From contig CM022672.1 in assembly GCA_012295275.1 (NCBI GenBank), positions 25,405,930-25,443,429 of the forward strand: a stretch of DNA of 37,500 bases, in the 5' to 3' direction. This stretch comes from Chrysomallon squamiferum (lineage: Eukaryota > Mollusca > Gastropoda > Neomphalida > Peltospiridae). Shown piece by piece: positions 29,243-37,500 of the stretch. Position numbers and translations under genes: made by a program. Numbering within the stretch: the stretch's first letter is position 1; every line of letters begins with the position of its first letter. The notes beneath the pieces were generated by a model that saw nothing but the letters and a program-made list of their open reading frames with translations, was not told the DNA's origin and searched no databases.

Positions 29243-31306
29243 TACCTGATTGAGACATCAGTATAAATACTCTCTAAGAATAGTTTCGACTTCCAAATTA
29301 TACATAACAATATATAAATAAACAATAAATAAATAAATAAATAAATAAATAATAAAAAAATCAAATTTAAATTTAAAAAATTAAATAAGTAATTATAATA
29401 CACTAATCTCTTACTGTCTACATTTAACCATTTGTGTGCTCTCTTAATTACACTTAAAACGTCTGTATTTTTACAACAAATATTGTGAAACACAACACAA
29501 ACTACACAGTCAAAGGGGAAGTTGAGATAACTGGTTCACGGAACAAAAACTGGGTTTTACTGAAACCAGAACCTGGAGTGTGACAGTAGCAGAGGTCTGT
29601 GATGTACAGATAATTAGTCTTAAAACAAAACATCATACAGTGTGAGTTTACTGTAAAGTTAAAAGGAATGGATGTATTAAGTAGTTTCTGTATAAACCTT
29701 AATCTTCTCATTACATTGGAACGCACTGTCTAAATAATTATGCAAAAGAGAACAATAAAATTAACTGTAAATAAATAAATAAATAAATAAATCATCATCG
29801 TCGATGTAATAACAACATTAATAATAATTTTTAAAATCTTGTTCCCCTCCTAAAACAAAAAGAAAAGAAAAGATCTCTCTATATATCTGTATATTCATAT
29901 CTAAATCTGTATCTCTGTATGTCTACAAACATACATATGTACATACTTACATACATGCATACATAATATGTGTATACAATACTTACAGACATTCACAATG
30001 CATGCCTACATACATACATACATACATACATACATGTACCAAATACATCAAAACAACTTGCAGTTCTGTAAACAGATACAGAAATCTGATATATTGTTTT
30101 TATAATTGTCACAGCTTCATGGGTATTTCCTATATTTAGCTTTTTTTCCACAACAACGTTTAATAATTGAACTGTCTGGCCTCTTCAGATGTTTGTTATT
30201 TCTGTGCAATATCAACTCAAATTGCACCAAATGACTTAGTTCACTGTTTGTAAGGTTACATGTAGTTTTTAATTTTGATCTGCAACATTAACAACAATAT
30301 GAGTAGCTTATACATGTGCTTGTGAGAACAATATTTATAATGAAAATAATTCAATTTTTTAATTATAAAATTTTGAAAAGGATTATAAAGGAAAAAAATC
30401 ATATGGTTAATTTTACCGAAACACACACACACACACAACACACAAACTACACATATGGGCCTACATAAAGACACTCATACATAAAAATAAATGCTACATA
30501 GATATGTAACATGCACACATACATATTTGATTAGTATTTCTATGCACACATAATAATATACAGACATGAGATAACACAGGCACTTACTCAAGTTCAATAG
30601 ATGTACATAGACATATACACATATGCCCACCCATTTCATAAGTATACAGCATAATATGTTTAACCCAGATCTTTTCTAAAACATTTTTCTAAATGTCTGA
30701 ATGAGTGTTGTTAAAACTCTTCACAATTTAAAAAAAAATGATTCATTAAGATGTCTCCTTTTGTTATGGTGATATTTTGATATTTATATATCTATCTGAA
30801 TGACTGAAGTGACTGCATATTTCATTGGATGCATTTTTTAATTTTAATTTTTTTTTTATATGACTTTCATTTAAAAATGTTTTAATATATATGATTTGTA
30901 CATCTATTTTTCTGTCTGTCTGTCTGTCTCAGTCTTTGAATTGACTGTATATTTGGAGGGTTGACTTTTAAAAATATTTTAATGTGTATGGGTCTGTACA
31001 TCTTTTATCTGTCTAGTTTTGAACTGAGCGGACACTTGGAGAGGTGACATTTTGAAATATTTTCAAAAACATTTACATTTACAGATGTTCATTTTAAATT
31101 ATTAATTTTGCCTTTAAAATTCTTTTCTTTCTTTCTTTCTTTCTTTCTTTATTTATTTTATTTATTTTATTTTATTTTATAGTATTTTATTTTTTATTTA
31201 TTTCAGCAATGGCAACTAAAGCAAGACCCCCATTACCTGGACGACATGCAGGCTCAATGGTCAGTATTTAATATTTCATTTACTAACAAACAACAGCTAC
31301 AGCATG

Positions 31307-31343
<37 letters not shown>

Positions 31344-34061
31344 TTTTATCAGTACAAAACATTAATTAACTTGGATTTAAATCTGAAATGTATAAATGAT
31401 AACAACAACAACTCACAAATTCACATATACACACACGATAGTGGAATTAAGATATTTTTTTTTAAAAAACACTTCAAGTTTTAACAGAAAAAAACAGACA
31501 AAAATTATAATGAATTGAAAATCATGAATGAATGAATGAATGAATAAAATGAAATATTAAAAATTATATTTAAAAAAACAGCAACAAAGCAACACAAAAT
31601 CGGGGGGAGGGGAAGCAAAAATAACAAAGACTGCTTAATGAAAGGAAGTTAAAACATGTGTGATACATTTAATCACAAAGTAATACTTAGTAACAAATAA
31701 TACTAATTTGTAAAACACTGAGTATGTGCATTTCCCAGTGTCCACAGGCAACACTGATACAGTAATACAGTATAAAGTAGCACATTACTTCCTGGTTAAA
31801 TATTCGGATTTATATATTTATCAAGTCTGCCTACTGCACACTCTAATCTTTTTGAAAAAAAAAACACTTTTAGAAAATAATCTTTATTCTTTTGAGTTTT
31901 CAACCATAGACTTATAGTTTCTTTTCCACACCAAAATCAGTAACATATAAACCATGTTTTCTTTCTCATAATTTTGATATTCTAATAAAATAGCTGTATT
32001 TTTTTAAAGTTTTTTTAATACCTGAAGCATACACATACAAATATGTTTTGATGTATTTGGTACATGTTGGAGAGACCTGTAAATAACTAGTATAACAAGC
32101 TCAGGATTGTAGGATCTATACTACTCACTGTTCTCTATGGGTTTTTTCCATACCAGTCATTGCTCTGTGACTGGTGAATTAATCATTCTCATCCATTATT
32201 TGACTTTATGTGACAAATTAATACCAAACCATTTATCTGGCAAGCTAAGGGCTGAAGGATTTCTCAATACAGGCTAAATCGTTATTTAAAATATGAAATA
32301 AATAGTGAAACTGTATTCAACAAACACAAATTAATGCACTTGTACAGCAATGTCTGTCTGATTTTTGTTAATTCACTTAAAATATGCTTTTCACTACCAA
32401 GTTGCATCTTTGCTAGTTTTTATTTTTTAATTTTTTTTTAATTTTTTTTTTTTACTTAGAATTGATGATAAACAAAAATAAGAGTAAATTAAAATAAATA
32501 ATAACTTATTGTGATAGGATCATCTGCATGAGGCAACAGTCTCACATAAACTGGCGCCATGGTAACTAAAACAAAATGCTCCTAAGTCAAAAGTAGCCTC
32601 TTCTAAAAAAAAAAATAGTTTTTTTCCAGATTTCTGTAAGCAGAATAAATGGTTTGGTACCTGTAGTTATTTCCATATTACTTTACATTTAGTTGTTCAA
32701 ATTAGGTTATTTATCATAGACTCATGTAAATAAATTTTATTAACAAATTTTGTTACATTAGTTTTAGTTTTATTTACTAATATAATTATTATTATTTATT
32801 TTTATTTTTATTTATTTTTATTTATTAATATATTTATCTTTATTCATTAATATGTTTTCTTTTGTTTATTAAAATGTTTACCTTTATTTATTAATATATT
32901 TACCTTTATTAATTAATATAGATATTTTTATTTATTAATATAGATAATTTTATTTATTAATATATTTACTTTTATTTATTAGTACAGTTATCAACATACT
33001 TTAATATATTTCCTTTATTTTGTCTCTAGCTCCTTTATTTTTTTATTTTTTTTTTATTTTTTATGCTGGATTTTCAAATATTCAAAGCATTTAAATCCAA
33101 GTGACATATATTATCATTAATCATTTTAATATCAACCCATTAAATAATAACTATGTTTGCCAGTACTAATTTGTAATTGTTAATATTTGCAGCCACCCCC
33201 CTCAGGTGATGTACCTCCTCCACTCCCCCCATCAAGAAGACCGGTACCCCCACCACCTCAAGAGGTTAGTACACAACACCATGTTTGTTATTTAAGTGTC
33301 AAATGATAATAAACGTAATAGAAAAACTTACATTTCTGGTATAAAATATACTATCAACTGATAAAATGTATTCTAATACAGTATGTAAAAAATCTTAATT
33401 TGTTTGTAATTATATATATGTATGTAATTGTATGAGTGTCTGTGGGTGTGTTGTATTTGCGTGTGATGTCATTTCTAGTAAATTTTTACTTTATGTTATT
33501 TGGTCCTGAAGTATTATTTTGTAATTTGTTATTTTTCAATAAAATCATAATTAATAATTAGAAAGGTTAAATGTTATATGCAAAACATTAATGTGTAGTA
33601 TAATGCAGTGAAATTTTAATTTAAAAAAGAAAAAAGGAAAAAAATAGAAGAAAGTAAAATGAAAATATTTACAGCTGGTATCCATGATGAACACAATTAA
33701 CAACACTGAGTATAACAAATCAATAAAATAACAACAACAACTGTAATATATAAAAATTCTATCATCAAATAAACCAAAGTAACCAAATAAAAATCATCAC
33801 CTGTATTTAAGATGAAACCTGTTACTAATTGCTAATTATGTTTTACTAATCAGATACCTTTAGCTTGGAATGTCTGTACTTGACAATCTATCACGAATGA
33901 TATATATATATATTATTAATAATTTAATAACTTGCATTATCAATAATATTAAGGTGATCTCATCATTAGGTTATGGCCAGGTTAAATTACAAAATAGCAA
34001 GATAGAATGAAACGTGAATTTGAGTGCACTGATATTTTCAAACACAAAAAAAAAAAAAAAA

Positions 34062-34133
<72 letters not shown>

Positions 34134-35533
34134 AATAAATAAAATAAATAAATAAATAAAAATAAAATAAAATAAATAAATAAATAAAATAAAATAAAAC
34201 AATAATAAAAATAAAAATTATTTTACAAATTGTTTTAAAGGAGGAGCCACCTCTGCCATCCAGGCACCCTCCCACATTACCCCCCGTGCCCAAGGGAAGA
34301 CAACCAATACAACAAGAGGTAAAAGTATAAAATGAAACAAATCAATAAATTTTAAATGAAAAAGAATTTATTTATTTATTTATTTATTTATTTATTAGTA
34401 ATCTGATATATTATAGACTTTATACCGAGATAATCAATCATATTTTTATTTGCAAAATGATTATGATGTCAGCTATTTTAACCTAGTTTCTATTTATAAT
34501 ATCTGTAATATCAAACTTACCTTAATCGTAATAATAATGTGAAAAGTTACCTTTATCATATCTATAATACCAAACTTACATTTTAGGGTGAATTCATATG
34601 TGTGACATAATGTGTTATTTTGGTGTTTTAAAGAGGTGTCCAGAGTAATGTGTTATTTTTGTGTTTTAAAGAGGTGTCCAGAGTAATGTGTTATTTTTGT
34701 GTTTTGAAGTAAACTGTCCAATGGTGACATAATGGGTTAGTTTTGTAAATAATTTAAGTAATTTAAAGAAAATTTTATAAATTTGTTTTTTAGGATATGT
34801 TTATTCCTTCTTTTTTAATTTTATTTTTATTAACATTTTAATACAAACTCATTTATTAATCAACATTATAATTTTAATTTAATTCTCTAATTTTACCCTT
34901 TTCCTTAATTTATAAAAAAAAATGTACATTAACATTTATTAATCAACATTATAATTTTAATTTAATTCTCTAATTTTACCCTTTTCCTTAATTTATAAAA
35001 AAAAAATGTACATTAACATAGAGACTGAACATTCAGACAGTATGTAAAGTGAGTTTTACTATGGTTTCATGAAATCAATGGTCATTTAATTAAACAACAT
35101 AATGTACAGATCCAGTGGTCATACAATATGTGGAATCAACATTCATTCCTAATGTAGATTAAATATTGCATTATACCTAATCACCATGATTTTTCAGTTT
35201 TTGTAACACAATGAGATAGACAGCGGACTGAACACAAGACTCAGTGGAAAATTCATTTATATCCAGCAAATATGAATAATCTGAGTAGAGTTTTATACCA
35301 TGTTTTTGGTGCTTTCATCCATGAAACCAAATTTGTATATGTTGAACCATCAGAATCTTAAGTTGTCACTCCTATGAAAGTACCTTGAAAAAACTTGTAA
35401 ATTGTCACAGCATCTGTAAAAAAAACCTTGTGAAAAAACATGTAACAAATTTCTCATGTTTCACATTTCAGAATTTTTAATAATGGATGCTCTACCTACA
35501 CTTTCCCATAACATAAACTGAGACAATTTTAAA

Positions 35534-35587
<54 letters not shown>

Positions 35588-37113
35588 GCTTTGTATTTAT
35601 CAACTTATCTCATTATTTAATATCATTAAATTAATATTGGTTAACAGCAGAACATAACACTAATATATAATAACGTCTTTGTTCCTAGCTTGAAGCAGAA
35701 GATGAGTCAAGTGATAATGTGGTATATATATACATTTCTGTATAAACATGTAATATAAACTAATACCACACACTGCATGATGAGCTTTTCAACAAAAATC
35801 AGGCACTAAATTATTTTAGCTGAACAATAATTAACAGATGCACATACTCTGATTTTCTTTTTGAGGTAGATGATTCTGAAATGTCTTTTAAAACATAAAT
35901 ATGTTAGTGGGTAAGGGTTTTGATATGAAAATTGGCAATTCTAAATTGACTATAACTATCTCGTAAATGAAATCCCCACAGTGCATTATTAACACAATAT
36001 CACACTGCTGCTGGTAGGGTAACGTTGTTTAATGCACCACTTGGGAAACTGGCTAATTAACATAGACATGAATATGTTACTATCTGCCTGTTACTACATA
36101 CAGTCACACCATTTAATATTATTTGGATTGCTGTGTACTAGCAATTAATTAAATAGCAGAGTTCCTGTGAGCTGTTTTCCCATTCCACAATGTGTTCTTC
36201 ATAGTAATGTTGCTGTGAGAAAAGATAATCCTTGCTTTGGAGAGAACTGACTTTTAAAAAAAAATTAATCAACATCATAATTTTAATTTAGTTCTCTACT
36301 TTTACCCTTTTCCTTAATTTATAAAAGTAAATGTACATTAACATTTATTAATCAACATTGTAATTTTAATTTAATTATCTAATTTTACCCTTTTCCTTAA
36401 TTTATAAAAACAAATGTACATTAACATTTATTAATCAACATTATAATTTTAATTCAATTCTCTAATTTTACCCTTTTCCTTAATTTATAATAAAAAATGT
36501 ACATTAACATTTATTAATCAACATTATAATTTTAATTTAATTCTCTAATTTTACTCTTTTCCTTAATTTATAAAAAAAAAAAGTACATTAACATAGAGAC
36601 TGAATGTTCAGACAGTATGTAAAGTGAGTTTTACTATAGTTTCATGAAATCAATGGTCATTTAATTAAACAGCATAATGTACAGATCCAGTGGTCATACT
36701 ATATGTGGAATCAACATTCATTCCTAATGTAGATTAAATATTATTGCATTATACCTAATCACCATGAATTTTCAGTTTTTGTAACACAATGAGATAGACA
36801 GTGGACAGAACACAAGACTCAGTGGAAAATTCATTTATATCCAGCAAATATAAATAATCTGAGTAGAGTTTTATACCATGTTTTTGGTGCTTTCATCCAT
36901 GAATCCAAATTTGTATATGTTGAACCATCAGAATCTTAAGTTGTCACTCCTATGAAAGTACGTTGAAAAAACTTTTGAATTGTCACAGCATCTGTAAAAA
37001 AATCTCTTGTGAAAAAACATGTAACAAATTTCTGATGTTTTCACATTTCAGAATTTTTAATAATGGATGCTCTACCTACACTTTCCCATAACATAAACTG
37101 AGACAATTATAAA

Positions 37114-37160
<47 letters not shown>

Positions 37161-37294
37161 GCTTTGTATTTATCAACTTATCTCATTATTTAATATCATT
37201 AAATTAATATTGGTTAACAGCAGAACATAACACTAATATATAATAACGTCTTTGTTCCTAGCTTGAAGCAGAAGATGAGTCAAGTGATAATGTG
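28140..37294 (+). CDS. Proline-rich, SH3-ligand-bearing protein, N-terminal part (gene 3, 3' end outside window)
   Basis: Exons: 5' UTR ending at 28216; 28644-28838 (ATG at 28685); 31207-31259; 33193-33264; 34241-34318; 35689-35721; and its duplicate 37262-37294. Phases agree throughout, and an in-frame TAA upstream of the ATG supports the start. About 135 residues are visible. The N-terminus (MVWRRKIDISEVLKEEE) is basic then acidic with no domain I recognise. Three proline-rich exons follow, each with a PxxPxR motif (PPLPGR, PLPPSR, PPLPSR), the class II SH3 ligand. Two copies of an acidic LEAEDESSDNV segment then follow. The layout resembles cytoplasmic adaptor proteins that recruit SH3 partners, but no SH2, PH or other domain is within the window, so the family stays open. 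Confidence 0.75.
28441..28545. repeat. TTC array and poly-T in gene 3 intron 1
   Basis: TTC array (28440-28463), poly-T (28466-28483) and further TTC units to about 28533. Confidence 0.85.
28644..28838 (+). CDS. Gene 3 exon 2: 5' UTR end and first coding exon
   Basis: The acceptor is TTGACGTAG at 28635-28643. The ATG is at 28685 in a good context (AGACGATGG), with an in-frame TAA 15 bases upstream. It encodes 51 residues, ending VVVTKSRKTTVPLY, then donor GTAAGT (phase 1). Confidence 0.78.
28839..31206. other. Gene 3 intron 2
   Basis: It holds a TTA array (29180-29242), AAAT units (29323-29350, 29769-29791), ACAT/CATA arrays (29930-30035), a CA run (30420-30438), imperfect direct repeats of about 80-110 bp (30840-31080, each with GTACATCT then TCTGTCT and a TTGAA.TGA segment) and TTTC/TTTA arrays next to the exon 3 acceptor (31120-31200). 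No exon or transposon is recognisable. Confidence 0.7.
31207..31259 (+). CDS. Gene 3 exon 3: proline-rich, PPLPGR
   Basis: 53 nt, phase 1 in and phase 0 out: MATKARPPLPGRHAGSM. Acceptor TTATTTCAG, donor GTCAGT. The PPLPGR core is a class II SH3 ligand pattern. Confidence 0.78.
32222..32659. repeat. Segment bounded by a 15-bp inverted repeat
   Basis: TACCAAACCATTTAT at 32222-32236 is the exact reverse complement of ATAAATGGTTTGGTA at 32645-32659. The interior has no coding potential. It could be a decayed MITE, or chance. Confidence 0.3.
32760..33010. repeat. TTTATTAATATATTTACC tandem repeat
   Basis: About ten imperfect units of 20-28 bp, drifting in sequence, in gene 3 intron 3. Confidence 0.8.
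33193..33264 (+). CDS. Gene 3 exon 4: proline-rich, PLPPSR
   Basis: 72 nt, phase 0/0: PPPSGDVPPPLPPSRRPVPP then PPQE. Acceptor ATTTGCAG, donor GTTAGT. It stands out sharply as C-rich in an AT-rich intron background. Confidence 0.88.
33265..34240. other. Gene 3 intron 4
   Basis: Contains poly-A plus a long AAT array (34044-34123) passing into AAAT units (34123-34205). Otherwise plain AT-rich sequence. Confidence 0.8.
34241..34318 (+). CDS. Gene 3 exon 5: proline-rich, PPLPSR and PPVPKGR
   Basis: 78 nt, phase 0/0: EEPPLPSRHPPTLPPVPKGR then QPIQQE. Acceptor TTTAAAG, donor GTAAAA. Confidence 0.88.
34611..34724. repeat. 38-bp tandem repeat, about 2.9 units
   Basis: TGTGTTATTTTTGTGTTTTA followed by AAGAGGTGTCCAGAGTAA begins at 34611, 34649 and 34687, giving a 38-bp period. 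The third unit is diverged at its end. Confidence 0.9.
34853..35015. repeat. 83-bp minisatellite, two units (duplication copy 1)
   Basis: Units marked by TTATTAATCAACATTATAAT and CCCTTTTCCTTAATTTATAA start 83 bp apart (CAACATT at 34861 and 34944). Confidence 0.9.
35689..35721 (+). CDS. Gene 3 exon 6: acidic micro-exon, copy 1
   Basis: 33 nt, phase 0/0: LEAEDESSDNV. Acceptor TTCCTAG, donor GTATAT. It lies inside copy 1 of the roughly 1.57-kb tandem duplication. Confidence 0.72.
36262..36590. repeat. 83-bp minisatellite, four units (duplication copy 2)
   Basis: CAACAT words at 36270, 36353, 36436 and 36519 give exact 83-bp spacing. The same array has two units in copy 1. Confidence 0.92.
37262..37294 (+). 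CDS. Gene 3 exon 7: acidic micro-exon, copy 2
   Basis: Identical in sequence and splice sites to the exon at 35689-35721, 1573 bp downstream. If both are spliced in, the protein has LEAEDESSDNV twice in tandem. Confidence 0.7.
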
Positions 37295-37500
37295 GTATAT
37301 ATATACATTTCTGTATAAACATGTAATATAAACTAATACCACACACTGCATGATGAGCTTTTCAACAAAAATCAGGCACTAAATTATTTTAGCTGAACAA
37401 TAATTAACAGATGCACATACTCTGATTTTCTTTCTGAGGTAGATGATTCTGAAATTAAAAACACTATATGTCTTTTAAAACATAAATATGTTAGTGGGTA

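Larger units (their letters stand above)
31260..33192. other. Gene 3 intron 3
   Basis: AAT array (31311-31343), GAAT units (31525-31545) and a TTTATTAATATATTTACC tandem repeat (about 32760-32990, period near 25 bp). A 15-bp perfect inverted repeat (32222-32236 and 32645-32659) brackets a non-repetitive stretch. Confidence 0.7.
34853..37500. repeat. Tandem segmental duplication of about 1.57 kb containing a coding micro-exon
   Basis: Sequence from 34853 to about 35915 recurs from 36262 to the window end with offset 1573-1575 bp and only scattered differences. Each copy has the minisatellite, unique intron, a TTA array (35537-35585; 37118-37156), the 33-nt exon and its donor side. Copy 2 runs off the window edge, so more copies may follow. 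Confidence 0.93.

Noticed and set aside
29502-29726. 74-residue minus-strand ORF in gene 3 intron 2
   Set aside because: No family resemblance, no supporting splice sites, and a length expected by chance in open AT-rich sequence.
33982-34293. Minus-strand ORF across the AAT/AAAT arrays and exon 5 of gene 3
   Set aside because: Repeat translation plus the antisense of a proline-rich exon.
1-37500. A multi-gene functional system, CRISPR array, or toxin or phage cassette
   Set aside because: The window holds three unrelated spliced animal genes in repeat-rich DNA; direct repeats are microsatellites and minisatellites without spacer structure.

Overview
This is a eukaryotic, animal-type window. 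It is AT-rich, packed with microsatellites, and carries three multi-exon genes with GT-AG introns. There are no bacterial gene arrays, operons, CRISPR arrays or RNA genes that I can support. The protein families (prominin; an astacin metalloprotease with EGF, CUB-like and MAM domains; a proline-rich adaptor-like protein) and the decayed Tigger and Tc1 DNA transposons fit an invertebrate. A mollusc or another lophotrochozoan is my guess from family content and repeat style; the sequence does not prove it. No automatic gene model was supplied: I built the exons by hand from splice sites, phase continuity and family resemblance.

Layout. (1) Positions about 424-13661, minus strand: a prominin (CD133-like) pentaspan membrane protein gene. 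Sixteen exons are recognisable, from a signal-peptide exon through TM1, TM2, the first large extracellular loop, TM3, TM4 and the start of the second loop. The 3' part (rest of loop 2, TM5, tail) lies off the left edge. Exon phases chain perfectly from exon 2 to exon 16, but exon 1 has a reading-frame conflict. Its introns hold a Tigger fragment, a Tc1-like element, a 22/44/110-bp higher-order minisatellite and many triplet arrays. (2) 13662-15137: intergenic, with three TCAYGTGAC E-box (M-box/CLEAR-like) sites upstream of the prominin start. (3) 15138-27154, minus strand: a complete 19-exon gene for a secreted astacin metalloprotease of about 880 residues (signal peptide, propeptide, astacin catalytic domain, EGF, CUB-like, MAM, MAM). 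The first MAM domain carries a roughly 100-residue glycosylation-rich insert bounded by in-phase GT and AG, so it may be an exitron. (4) 27155-28684: a divergent intergenic/promoter region plus the 5' UTR exon of gene 3. (5) From about 28140 to beyond the right edge, plus strand: the N-terminal part of a proline-rich, SH3-ligand-bearing protein of unknown family. Its last visible 33-nt acidic exon lies inside a roughly 1.57-kb tandem duplication and so appears twice.

The genes look like ordinary independent neighbours; I see no evidence that they form one system. The most interesting points are the candidate exitron in the MAM domain, the exon-1 frame conflict in prominin, the recent tandem duplication that duplicates a micro-exon, and the E-box cluster.
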